Shown here: positions 1 through 8,205 of the stretch, one piece after another
Position numbering within the stretch: the stretch's first letter is position 1
Layout: the number at the start of each line of letters is the position of its first letter
Assembly (NCBI RefSeq): GCF_013201545.1
Contig: NZ_CP053746.1
Coordinates: 823,501 to 887,500, forward strand
Direction of reading: 5' to 3'
Source of the DNA: Pseudomonas graminis
Lineage (GTDB): Bacteria > Pseudomonadota > Gammaproteobacteria > Pseudomonadales > Pseudomonadaceae
Length of the DNA: 64,000 nt
Translations under genes and position numbers: made by a program
Notes under the pieces: generated by a model
The model's database searches: none
What the model was told of the DNA's origin: nothing
What the model saw: only the letters and a program-made list of their open reading frames with translations

Positions 1-1804
1 CATGCCTTGGGTAATCTCTGCATGCTTTGACATCTCCCGCCAGATAGCACGCTTGAAATTTCGAAACTGAGCGTACTCCTTACCTCTGAGGGCATCCGCA
101 ACCACTGCGGGTATTGGCGATCCGAGCCCGGCCGAGGCCTTGGTCTCCCACTGGGGATCGATATCGCCACCGAAACCGCTCACAACCCCTGGCAAATACC
201 TGGGGCTGTTGAACATGACATACACAGGCGGAAGACCCGAGTCCGCCGGGAAGACAAGTATGTAGTCCTCGAAGTCCTCTATGTCATAAGTCGGGAAACG
301 TCCAAGCTGCTCCGAAACGGGCAAAATAGCAGCCCCGGAATATTCAGGGCCCTTGGAATCATCGGCCGGCAAAGCAGTAGAACTGCTCTCCGGGCTAACC
401 GCGGGTGTCCAGATCAGAGCCGGCCGGTCTGCGCCGTCTTGTTTAAATTCATACGCTTTGGTGCTCGAGTTATAGACGAACGTTCGCACACGGACTTTGG
501 AGCTGACCATCAAACCGTCGGCTTCAGCCCAGACCGTTTTTAGTTCCCCTTCAACCTCCTCAATCCTTAACCGGTGGGTAACGTCAACTGTTCCAACGCG
601 GCCTGCGATGAAATTGAGGTCGACATTGCCAGAGACCCCAATCTCCGACGCAGGCGAAGCAATCAGTGAGGGCGCGAGTTCACCGTCAGCCAACTCGGTT
701 GGATAAAGTAAAGCGAGTTGCGGTAAAGACCGCCCCTAGTGCCTTGGCTGCCTGTCGGGTGAACAGCTTTTGCGCAATAGCTTTGGCTGTTTCAGCCGCA
801 TTGGGGAAATTCTGCGTTGGAGCATTCGGTCCTGCCACCATCGACCAGAGTCGGCTCGCTTCAGTGGCATGCTTTAAGACCAGAGTCTCGTCATTAGCTA
901 CGGAGTTACGCGTCTTCCAGGCTTGCTCGGCATAGTGTTCTGAAAGCGCCGCAGATTTATCGAGCAACTGAGTAACTGCTTTTGCGTGCAAGTCGGCTTC
1001 AAGCGCCTGCTCATAGGCAAGACTCCACGCTTGGTGAGTCTGAAAAGCCTGTTCTGCACTAACGCTTCGACTTTGTAAGATTGCTCCGTAGTGTTCGCTG
1101 GTTATTTGAAGAGGATCACCCCCAGTAAAAGCATGCGAGCTCTGACGATTACTTTCAGAAGCCGCCTTTTTTTGGGCGATCAAGTAGTTAATCCGGGCTT
1201 TATGCTCAAGTATTGCGTTCAGTGGCTGTTGACGCTGAGCGTCGTATAACGAGCTGTCTTCGCCGAGTTCGGACATGAGCGAGACAGGCAGTGCGGCTAC
1301 ATTGTGATCGTGCTGAAGATCAAGCTCACGTTTTCGAGTTGCTTGCGCGAGAGGTAAAGATTCCAGGGCTTGACGGTGAGCCGCTGCTTGACGCTCTTGC
1401 TCGGCTCTAGCGTTTGCCGCAGCCATAGCAGCTTGAGCTTGCGCCTCCCTTCTGGCTTCTTGCTCAGCCTCAGCGTGAGCTTGGGCTCGAACCCGTGCCT
1501 CAGCGTCAGAAATGGATTGCTGATGAGCTTCTTTTTGAGCCTGCAATTCAGCGGCTGCCTTGGCCCGGGCAGCTTCAGCTCGCTGACGCGCTTCCTGTGC
1601 GCGGCGGCGCTTATCGCGAATGCGCAGACGGCGACGTTTGGAGCCAGACAACGTCCCGGCTCTGCCACCCTCACCGCCTCTGCCACCACCCCATCCAATG
1701 CTCCATCCATCACGGGAGGGTCGAAGTCCCCCGCCAGAGCCGTAAGGATTACCAAGAGGTATCCCTCGATTGACTACAATATTTTTTTCTTCGGTGTCGC
1801 TCAT
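1..1804 (-). pseudogene. S-type pyocin (colicin-like DNase bacteriocin), frameshifted and cut by the window edge
   Basis: The start at 1804 is chosen because AGGAG lies about 8 bases upstream. The first part (about 372 residues) has a Gly-rich N-terminus (GNPYGSGGG, GWGGGRGGEGG) and an Ala/Glu/Arg coiled coil at about residues 60-165, as in pyocin receptor and translocation regions. It ends at a TGA at 686-688. In another frame, reading resumes from about 735 down to base 1 with no stop, adding about 230 residues. These include ILVFPADSGLPP, typical of the pyocin S translocation domain, then GSPIPAVVADALRGKEY and FKRAIWREM, which resemble the start of colicin E/pyocin HNH DNases. The HNH catalytic residues and the immunity gene would lie left of the window. 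Moving from the first frame to the second needs one extra base (or two lost) between about 688 and 735. It may be a true pseudogene or a sequencing error. Confidence 0.85.
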
Positions 1805-1964
1805 ACAGGTTCTCCTTTTTGTCTGTATGGCAACCAAGTAACGCTCATCCCTCTGAAGTCAGGTAATACATAGTTATGGAGATTTTTTTATTTTTTGTGA
1901 TATAGGGCGCGGCACTACGAGCCCTACCCTTTTCGCATCGGAATAAAACGCACGGACAAAGAAA

Positions 1965-1991
1965 ACCCGCCGTTAAGGCGGGTATATTTTT
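1965..1991 (-). terminator. Intrinsic terminator after the LysE gene
   Basis: A perfect 7-bp stem ACCCGCC/GGCGGGT (1965-1971 and 1977-1983) has a 5-base loop and T/A-rich flanks on both sides. It lies between the stop of the leftward LysE gene and the pyocin start, so it most likely ends the exporter transcript. No coding region is convincing in the rest of 1805-2092. Confidence 0.6.
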
Positions 1992-2092
1992 AAAACGGGT
2001 TACCTAGCAATTGTAGAAGCCTTCTTCGATCGCATCGCGATCCCTGGCATTCACCTTTGAGCGTGATGCCGCAAAAGACCATCACATCAAAA

Positions 2093-2722
2093 TCAATGCA
2101 TTTCCGTCAGCGCCAGCTTCAAACCCAGCGCAACCAGCACGCCACCCATCGCCCGATCAAACCAGTGCCCCATCCGCGCAAAACCCGCGCGGACCCGAGG
2201 CTGGCTGAACAGGCGCGCCACCAGGCAAAACCATGCACCGGTCGCGAATGCCAGGTAAACCCCGTAGCCGGCTTGAACCAGCATTGGCGTGTGCGGGTTG
2301 ATCACGACGGTGAACAGTGACAGGAAAAACAGCGTTGCCTTGGGGTTGAGCCCGTTGGTGACGAACCCCGCCGTGAAGGCGCCGCGGGCAGTGCGCTCGC
2401 CTTTGGCGATGTCCACGGGCGCGTCCGAAGCGCTGGCAGGTTTAGCGCGCAGCGCTTTGATACCGATGTAAATCAGATACGCCGCCGCTGCCCATTTCAA
2501 GGCATTGAACAGGACGATGGACTGCGAAACGATCAAGCCAATCCCCAGCAGCGAATAGCCGACGTGCAGGAAGATCGCGGTGCCCACGCCCATGGCCGTG
2601 TAGGTGCCGGCCTTGCGCCCGTGGGTCACGCTTTCGCGTACGACGACGGCGAAATCCGGACCGGGGCTGGCGACGGCCAGCAGGTGAATCAAGGCAACGG
2701 TTAAAAATTCCGTCCAGTACAT
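2093..2722 (-). CDS. LysE/RhtB family amino-acid exporter
   Basis: This is an inner-membrane exporter of the LysE/RhtB superfamily, whose members pump out amino acids such as threonine, homoserine or lysine. The 209-residue product has the usual family length and the N-terminal SPGPDF motif (residues 19-24), followed by about six hydrophobic segments. The start at 2722 is preferred over an upstream in-frame ATG at 2791 because GGAG sits 8 bases before it and the membrane protein then begins MYWTEF. It is transcribed away from the dehydrogenase gene at 2811, leaving an 88-base shared promoter region. The substrate cannot be told from sequence. Confidence 0.85.
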   Translation of the reverse strand: MYWTEFLTVALIHLLAVASPGPDFAVVVRESVTHGRKAGTYTAMGVGTAIFLHVGYSLLGIGLIVSQSIVLFNALKWAAAAYLIYIGIKALRAKPASASDAPVDIAKGERTARGAFTAGFVTNGLNPKATLFFLSLFTVVINPHTPMLVQAGYGVYLAFATGAWFCLVARLFSQPRVRAGFARMGHWFDRAMGGVLVALGLKLALTEMH

Positions 2723-2810
2723 CGGAGTTCTCCAGGCGTTATGGCGAGCGGCAGGCTCTGGTAGGCTCGTCACATTACGCTTCCCACCCACCGAGCAAAA
2801 GGTACAGCTG

Positions 2811-3776
2811 ATGCCCAGTCAACGCCGAGCAGTTTTCCTGGATCACTCCTCCCTGGATCTGGGGGATCTCGACCTCGCGCCGTGGCGTGAAACCTTCAGC
2901 GAACTGGTGCTTCATGGCAGCACCACAACCGATCAGGTGGCCGGGCGCTTGAAGGACGTCGACGTGGCCATTTCCAACAAGGTCATGATCGATGCCGCCA
3001 CGTTCGCCGCCTGCCCGAATCTTAAACTGGTGTTGGTGACCGCCACCGGCGTCAACAACGTCGACCTCGATGCAGCGCGCAAGCATGGCGTGGTGGTCAG
3101 CAACTGTCAGGGCTACGGCACCCCTTCCGTCGCCCAGCACACGCTGATGTTGCTGCTGGCGATGGCCACCCGCTTGCCGGATTATCAACAGGCCATTCAT
3201 CTGGGCCAGTGGCAAAAATCGAAGCAGTTCTGCTTGCTGGACTTCCCTATTGTGGAACTGGAAGGCAAAACGCTAGGGCTGCTGGGTCATGGCGAGCTGG
3301 GTGGCGCTGTCGCGAAGCTGGCCGAAGCTTTCGGGATGCGCGTTCTATCGGGTCAGATCCCCGGCCGCCCGGCACGACCCGACCGCGTGCCGCTGGACGA
3401 GCTGCTGCCACAGGTCGATGCCCTCACGCTGCACTGCCCGCTCAACGACGATACTCGGGACATGATTAGCGCCCACGAGTTGAGCCTGTTGAAACCGAAA
3501 GCCTTCATCGTCAATACCGCGCGGGGTGGCTTGATCAATGAGCAGGCATTGGCCGATGCCCTGCGCAACGGCCATCTCGGCGGCGCTGCCACCGACGTGT
3601 TGACGGTCGAGCCACCGGTCAACGGTAATCCGCTACTGTCGGGCGATATTCCGCGTTTGATCATCACGCCCCACAGCGCCTGGGGCAGTCAGGAGGCGCG
3701 GCAGCGCATCGTCGGTCAGATCAACGAAAACGCTCTGGCGTTTTATGAAGGCAAACCGGTCAGGGTCGTGAGCTGA
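2811..3776 (+). CDS. D-2-hydroxyacid dehydrogenase (glycerate dehydrogenase / hydroxypyruvate reductase type)
   Basis: This is an NAD(P)H-dependent cytosolic dehydrogenase that interconverts 2-keto and D-2-hydroxy acids. The 321-residue length fits the family. The dinucleotide-binding loop GHGELG is at residues 159-164, and the catalytic triad is visible as Arg238 (NTARGG), Glu267 (VEPPV) and His288 (ITPHSAW). The overall pattern is closest to HprA-like glycerate dehydrogenases, but related phosphonate or keto-acid reductases share it, so the substrate is inferred. AAGG lies 8 bases before the ATG. It is a single gene, with the divergent LysE exporter upstream and rsmC downstream. Confidence 0.85.
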   Translation: MPSQRRAVFLDHSSLDLGDLDLAPWRETFSELVLHGSTTTDQVAGRLKDVDVAISNKVMIDAATFAACPNLKLVLVTATGVNNVDLDAARKHGVVVSNCQGYGTPSVAQHTLMLLLAMATRLPDYQQAIHLGQWQKSKQFCLLDFPIVELEGKTLGLLGHGELGGAVAKLAEAFGMRVLSGQIPGRPARPDRVPLDELLPQVDALTLHCPLNDDTRDMISAHELSLLKPKAFIVNTARGGLINEQALADALRNGHLGGAATDVLTVEPPVNGNPLLSGDIPRLIITPHSAWGSQEARQRIVGQINENALAFYEGKPVRVVS

Positions 3777-3873
3777 CACGCAGCGCTTCGCAGGCCCGCC
3801 GATCCGCCGCACAGGGCAGGTGCGCGGCGTGGCAGGCCTGTTAAACTTCGCCCTTTTTTTCGAGGAGCCGATG

Positions 3874-4872
3874 ATGGACCCGCGCAGTGAAGTGTTACTC
3901 CGGCAGGCCGATTTGTTTCAGGGCTCCTTGTTGCTGACCGGCCTCCCCGCCGACGACTTGATGAGCACGCTGCCCAATGCACGCGGCTGGAGCTGGCACG
4001 CTGGCGACTTCGACACCCTCGGTTCGCGGTTTCCAGAGCGTGTGCACTTCGGCACCGAAGCACCGACCGAACACTTCGAAGCTGCGGTGCTGTTTTTGCC
4101 CAAGGCCCGCGACCTCGCTGATTACCTCATTAACGCGCTCGCTTCCCGCCTGGCCGGACGTGAGCTGTTTCTGGTGGGCGAAAAACGCGGTGGCATTGAA
4201 GCCGCCGCCCGCCAGCTGAGCCCGTTCGGGCGCACGCGCAAACTCGACAGCGCCCGGCATTGCCAGCTCTGGCAAGTCACCGTCGAAACGCCTCCGCCAG
4301 CCGTTGAACTCGATAGCCTGGCCAAACGTTTCGACATCGAAGTCGATGGCGGCACGTTGAAGGTGGTGAGTCTGCCAGGCGTGTTCAGCCACGGCCGTCT
4401 GGACCGCGGTTCGGCTCTGTTGCTGGAAAACATTGACCGGCTTCCCGCCGGGCATTTGCTGGATTTCGGCTGCGGCGCTGGGGTTCTCGGTGCAGCGGTG
4501 AAACGTCGTTACCCCGAAACACATGTGACGATGCTGGATGTCGATGCGTTTGCCACTGCGAGCAGCCGGCTGACCCTGGCGGCCAATGGTCTTGAAGCCG
4601 ACGTCATGACCGGCAACGGAATTGACGCCGCGCCGAACGACCTGGACGTGATTCTGACCAATCCGCCGTTCCATACCGGTGTGCACACCGACTACGCCGC
4701 AACCGAAAACTTGTTGAAAAAAGCGCGTGAACATCTGAGAAAGGGGGGCGAACTACGGTTGGTAGCCAACAGCTTTCTGCGCTATCAGCCGATCATCGAG
4801 TCGCATCTCGGACCGTGCGCAATCATGGCCGAGGGCCAGGGTTTCCGGATTTACCGCGCGAAACGTGCGTGA
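3874..4872 (+). CDS. rsmC: 16S rRNA m2G1207 methyltransferase
   Basis: RsmC transfers a methyl group from SAM to N2 of G1207 of 16S rRNA in assembled 30S subunits. From the chosen start the protein has 332 residues. It shows the duplicated methyltransferase layout of the family: a degenerate N-terminal half beginning PRSEVLLRQ, then a catalytic half with SAM motif DFGCGAG (197-203) and the N2-guanine signature NPPFHTGV (starting near residue 263). GAGGAG at 3862-3867 serves either of two adjacent ATGs (3871 or 3874). I prefer 3874 for spacing. Further upstream in-frame starts would add residues absent from relatives. Confidence 0.9.
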   Translation: MDPRSEVLLRQADLFQGSLLLTGLPADDLMSTLPNARGWSWHAGDFDTLGSRFPERVHFGTEAPTEHFEAAVLFLPKARDLADYLINALASRLAGRELFLVGEKRGGIEAAARQLSPFGRTRKLDSARHCQLWQVTVETPPPAVELDSLAKRFDIEVDGGTLKVVSLPGVFSHGRLDRGSALLLENIDRLPAGHLLDFGCGAGVLGAAVKRRYPETHVTMLDVDAFATASSRLTLAANGLEADVMTGNGIDAAPNDLDVILTNPPFHTGVHTDYAATENLLKKAREHLRKGGELRLVANSFLRYQPIIESHLGPCAIMAEGQGFRIYRAKRA

Positions 4873-4914
4873 TAATTAGCGCTTGCCGAACGGCAAACGG
4901 CTAGGCAGAATCCG

Positions 4915-5109
4915 CACCGTCCTAGGGGAGTAGTCTCCCACGAGCGCCATGCTCGTCCGGCACGCATCAACATACTTGGTCCTCAGACCATGGTGCGTGC
5001 GACCCCAGATCCGCTCAGACGGATCGGTGGTTTGACAAGACCTATGACACGAACATCCTGACCCGGGGCGGGGAGGTTGTACGTGTCATAGCCGTGTTGA
5101 CCCGCCCCT
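4915..5109 (+). promoter_or_regulatory. yybP-ykoY family Mn2+ riboswitch leader
   Basis: The 250-base leader before the Mn-exporter gene carries the conserved GGGGAGTAG box (near 4924), a GCACGCA...TGCGTGC stem enclosing the CAACATAC loop (about 4960-5008), and a downstream expression platform. In the platform a 10-bp hairpin (5042-5051 with 5082-5091) competes with pairing of GGGGCGGG (5065-5072) to CCCGCCCC (5101-5108), which ends just before the AGGA ribosome site at 5111-5114. No U-run follows, so control is probably at translation. The family senses Mn2+ (known), and the gene it precedes is a Mn-export family (seen). Exact boundaries are approximate. Confidence 0.82.
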
Positions 5110-5122
5110 TAGGAAAACCCTG

Positions 5123-5707
5123 ATGCTGGAATCCCTGTTGGTCCCCACCGCCGTCGTCGCACTGGCTGAAATCGGTGACAAGACCCAACTCCTCGCACTC
5201 GTTCTCGCCGCTCGCTTCCGCAAGCCCTGGCCCATCATCGCCGGGATTGTCGCAGCCACGCTGGCCAACCATGCCGCGGCCGGGGCCGTCGGCGCATGGT
5301 TCAGCAGCTACCTCTCGGATTCCGTCCTGCACTGGATTCTTGCAGCGAGCTTTACCGCCACGGCGCTGTGGACGCTGGTTCCGGACAAACTGGACGACGA
5401 CGAAGCCAATACCGGGCGCAAGTTCGGCCCCTTCCTGACCACGCTGATCGCATTTTTCATCGCGGAAATCGGCGACAAGACGCAGATCGCCACGGTCATG
5501 CTGGCGGCGCAGTATTCCAACTTGTGGCTGGTGATTATCGGCACAACGCTGGGCATGTTGCTGGCCAACGTGCCGGTGGTGCTGGCGGGGAATTTCGCTG
5601 CGGAGAAACTGCCGCTGACGCTGATCCGTCGTCTGGCAGCGGGGGCGTTTTTCATTCTGGCGATCGTTGCGGTGTACAAGGCGATGCAGATCAGCGGCTG
5701 GGTGTAG
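5123..5707 (+). CDS. UPF0016/GDT1 (TMEM165) family Mn2+ exporter, MneA-like
   Basis: This 194-residue inner-membrane protein belongs to the cation/Ca2+ exchanger-like GDT1 family. It has the two signature motifs EIGDKT at residues 16-21 and 115-120, in two inverted repeat halves of three helices each. Bacterial relatives (MneA) export Mn2+. The riboswitch directly upstream supports that role here: high Mn would switch on its own efflux. AGGA lies 8 bases before the ATG, next to the riboswitch platform. The gene appears monocistronic and is followed by a REP pair. Confidence 0.88.
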   Translation: MLESLLVPTAVVALAEIGDKTQLLALVLAARFRKPWPIIAGIVAATLANHAAAGAVGAWFSSYLSDSVLHWILAASFTATALWTLVPDKLDDDEANTGRKFGPFLTTLIAFFIAEIGDKTQIATVMLAAQYSNLWLVIIGTTLGMLLANVPVVLAGNFAAEKLPLTLIRRLAAGAFFILAIVAVYKAMQISGWV

Positions 5708-5725
5708 GCGCTAACGATAACCCCT

Positions 5726-5809
5726 GTAGGAGTGAGCTTGCTCGCGATGCCCTTATCGCTCCGCAGATACGCGGCGACAATTGATGATCGCGAGCAAGCT
5801 CACTCCTAC
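5726..5809. repeat. REP pair (inverted) downstream of the Mn exporter
   Basis: Two perfectly complementary 23-base arms (5726-5748 and 5787-5809), each with the GAGCTTGCTCGCG core, are separated by 38 bases. This is the typical Pseudomonas REP doublet. A degenerate third core (GCAAGCTCACACCTA) sits at about 5845-5860. Confidence 0.9.
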
Positions 5810-5878
5810 CGAATTTCATGTACCAACCCGTTCCGAAAAACGCCGCGCAAGCTCACACCTATCGAGATCAGGCGCTGA

Positions 5879-6697
5879 TCAGCCCTTCGGTGCCTGCTGA
5901 TACAACGGCATCACTTTCGGGATCGCTGCCTGCAACGAGGCGATCCGGTTGGACGAGGCCGGGTGGGTGCTCATGAATTCTGGCTGCGACCCGCCGCCTT
6001 GGGCTTCCATCTTCTGCCACAGCGTGATCGCGGCATTCGGGTTGTAACCCGCGCGAGCCGCCAGTTCGAGGCCCAGCAAATCCGCCTCGTTTTCATTGGC
6101 GCGGCTGTTCGGCAGCGTCAGGCTGTAATCGACCACGGTGTCGGCCAACGCCAGACTGTCCTGCCCCAATCCCAACAAGGCACCGGCACCCTGCTTGGCC
6201 ATCTGCACACCGTAGGCCTTGGACATCGCTTCACGACCGTGTTCGCGCAGCGCGTGAGCGATTTCGTGGCCCATGACCGCTGCCAGTTCGTCATCGCTGA
6301 GTTTCAGCGTATCGATCAGGCCGCTGTACACGATGATCTTGCCGCCAGGACCGCAGTTGGCGTTCAGCTCGTCGCTCTTGATCAGGTTGACGTCCCATTG
6401 CCACTGCGCCGCGTCGGGCCGCAATTTCGGCGCCTGGGCGATCAGTCGCTTGGCGATGGCCTGAACGCGCTTGCCCTCGGCGCTGCTGTTGTCGAGCACG
6501 CCTTTGGATGACGCTTCGCTGACCGTCTGTTGATAAGACTGGGCGTACATCTGGTTGACTTCATCAGTCGACAGCATGCTGAACATGTATTGCTTGCGCT
6601 CGACACCCACCGAATCGCCGGTGGTGGTATTGACCGCCTGACACCCGGCAACCAGCAACGCTGCCGTCACGCCACAAAGAGCAAAAATCCTGCGCAT
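5879..6697 (-). CDS. M48 family zinc metalloprotease, outer-membrane lipoprotein (LoiP/YcaL-like)
   Basis: This is a periplasm-facing lipoprotein protease of the M48 family. The start at 6697 is set by GGAGA upstream, and it yields a lipoprotein signal with lipobox LVAGC (Cys19). Upstream in-frame codons would bury this signal. The zinc site is HEIAH (144-148), and the third ligand is Glu204 in NENEAD. The mature protein is compact at 272 residues, with no extra TPR or PDZ domain, like LoiP and YcaL, which cleave misfolded outer-membrane proteins. It is a single gene, convergent with the Mn exporter across the REP pair. Confidence 0.88.
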   Translation of the reverse strand: MRRIFALCGVTAALLVAGCQAVNTTTGDSVGVERKQYMFSMLSTDEVNQMYAQSYQQTVSEASSKGVLDNSSAEGKRVQAIAKRLIAQAPKLRPDAAQWQWDVNLIKSDELNANCGPGGKIIVYSGLIDTLKLSDDELAAVMGHEIAHALREHGREAMSKAYGVQMAKQGAGALLGLGQDSLALADTVVDYSLTLPNSRANENEADLLGLELAARAGYNPNAAITLWQKMEAQGGGSQPEFMSTHPASSNRIASLQAAIPKVMPLYQQAPKG

Positions 6698-6775
6698 CTC
6701 GTATCTCCATTGAAACAATCGCGCCATCCTAGGCAATACGCAGGCTGAGCACCAGATGCCAGCCGTCTGCCATGT

Positions 6776-6800
6776 AAAAAGGCGCAAGCAAATCGCGCCT
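6776..6800 (-). terminator. Intrinsic terminator of the SRAP gene
   Basis: On the minus strand an AGGCGC/GCGCCT hairpin with a 9-base loop is followed at once by TTTT. It lies 50 bases beyond the stop of the SRAP gene and upstream of the M48 protease. Confidence 0.7.
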
Positions 6801-6852
6801 GTGTAACGGCAGCGAAATAACGGAATGACGATTTGAACCGAGCCAGAGCGGA

Positions 6853-7497
6853 TTACAACGGGGTCAGGCATTCCGGTGCGTTGAGCTTCGGATCATTCAC
6901 CAGATTGGCCAGAGGCCGCTCGCGCAGTTGCGTCTGCGGGGCGGCGAGCAAGGCCTGCAAGGTGATCAGCGGGCAGTCCGCAGCAAGCCAGGCGCGCTGC
7001 CCTTCTTCGTCGAGAATCAACGGGCGACGCTGGTTCATGGCCGACTGCGTGACCACGGCAACGCTCAGGTAGGTGTGGCCTTCGACGGGATAGGCTTCCC
7101 AGATCGCCGCGAAATACAGCGTCGATCCTTCCGCCGGCGTCAGCCAGAACGGCCGCTTGCGGACGCTGCCACGCCATTCGTAAAAACCGTTGGCCGGCAG
7201 CAGGCAGCGTCGTTCGCGAAAGGCCTGCTTGAACATCGGCTGCTCGGCCACGGTTTCAGCGCGGGCATGGGCCGGTGTGCGCGACATGTCGGTCAGCCAG
7301 GGCGGCGTCAGCCCCCAACGCGCCCGCGCCACTTCGCGTCCGCGCTCCCCGCCCGCCTCGACCTCGCCCGGTGCTGCCCGAACCATCAACACAGAAGCGG
7401 CAGGAGAAATATTCCACTGCGCTTGCTGGTCGCTCGGGAATCCGGACAGGGCCGCAAAGGCAGGCGACCAACGAAACAGGGCATAGCGTCCACACAT
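6853..7497 (-). CDS. yedK: SRAP-domain protein (YedK/HMCES-like abasic-site shield)
   Basis: SRAP proteins cross-link to abasic sites in single-stranded DNA through Cys2. Here the protein begins MCGRY, so Cys2 is present after removal of Met1. Other family features are NISPAASVL (about 29-37), the segment ending ARAETVAEQPMFK (79-90) and GFYEW with Glu107. Compared from memory with E. coli YedK, the Asn of NARxET is His78 here, and the His of IHDRRP is Asn155 here, so two active-site polar residues look exchanged. At 214 residues the length is normal. It stands alone between short genes. Confidence 0.88.
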   Translation of the reverse strand: MCGRYALFRWSPAFAALSGFPSDQQAQWNISPAASVLMVRAAPGEVEAGGERGREVARARWGLTPPWLTDMSRTPAHARAETVAEQPMFKQAFRERRCLLPANGFYEWRGSVRKRPFWLTPAEGSTLYFAAIWEAYPVEGHTYLSVAVVTQSAMNQRRPLILDEEGQRAWLAADCPLITLQALLAAPQTQLRERPLANLVNDPKLNAPECLTPL

Positions 7498-7548
7498 GGG
7501 TTCAGCACAACTCTTTTTGAAAGCGAATGAGGCGCGCGCGAACCGGAT

Positions 7549-7809
7549 TCAGCACAGCAACACATCGGGGTAGCTGTCTGGCTCGTCACCGGGCAGCGGA
7601 AAGGCGGCATTGTACTCGGTGATCAACAGACGCGCGCGCTCGGCCTGGTCATCCTCGACCGTGAGGCCCAGCAACCCGAACGCCGGTAAATCCCCAACAG
7701 CGCCCAACAGATGACGCCCGGTGATGTGGGACTCGATGCCTTCGCTGGCCAGCATGGACTGCAGCAGCTCGCCTTCCATCAGGTGTTCGGGTTCGTAAAT
7801 CTTGCGCAT
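7549..7809 (-). CDS. DUF2007 family protein, putative signal-transducing protein
   Basis: This small cytosolic protein of 86 residues begins MRKIYEPEHLMEGELLQSML. It has the DUF2007 pattern, in which the start resembles PII-like or 'putative prokaryotic signal transducing' proteins. Its start codon overlaps the stop of the upstream Cys-rich gene by one base (TGATG), so the two are translationally coupled. An earlier in-frame ATG at 7842 lies inside that gene and lacks a ribosome site. The function is unknown. Confidence 0.8.
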   Translation of the reverse strand: MRKIYEPEHLMEGELLQSMLASEGIESHITGRHLLGAVGDLPAFGLLGLTVEDDQAERARLLITEYNAAFPLPGDEPDSYPDVLLC

Positions 7810-7991
7810 CACTCGTTCTCGCTGCGGACGTCCAGCGCCCACTCTTCCCCGTCGGTCTGCAGACTGAAGATGATCGGCCGGCAGCAGACGGGGCAGTCCT
7901 CAATGTAGGTCTGATCGCCGCCGGAGATATCCAGCACCGCCTCCACCGCTTCGCCGCAATAAGGGCAGTCGTAATCCTGTATTTCCTGCAT
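7809..7991 (-). CDS. CPXCG motif-containing cysteine-rich protein
   Basis: This 60-residue protein has two zinc-ribbon knuckles, Cys9-x2-Cys12 (CPYCG) and Cys33-x2-Cys36-Cys37 (CPVCC), and an acidic C-terminus. It matches the small CPXCG protein family found next to DUF2007 genes in pseudomonads. Metal binding is inferred from the cysteines, and no function is established. It is the first gene of a two-gene leftward unit and is divergent from the acyltransferase gene. Confidence 0.82.
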   Translation of the reverse strand: MQEIQDYDCPYCGEAVEAVLDISGGDQTYIEDCPVCCRPIIFSLQTDGEEWALDVRSENE

Positions 7992-8205
7992 CGCAGTCTC
8001 CGGGCACAGTTTTGCGTATAATCGCCGACTTGTTTGCCGGTCGAGCTTTATTCCTCAGCATCCGGGCACCAGCCTGAGTCGACATCTTCAGCGAAGCCGC
8101 TTTATCGAGCGGCCGCCGCCCAGGCACCACGCCTGCGGTGTCGTGACTCGCTGCGGCACCGGACTCGACCTCCTTTACCTTAGCCGTTTCCGACAAGAGA
8201 GCATG

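Noticed and set aside
1838..1960. A LexA or P-box upstream of the pyocin
   Set aside because: I looked for CTGT-N8-ACAG and for ATTG-GT direct repeats and found no convincing match.
1994..2092. Short frames with a possible conserved tail (for example DAIEEGFYNC) left of the LysE gene
   Set aside because: Too short, in conflict between frames, and without a clear start; left as unassigned.
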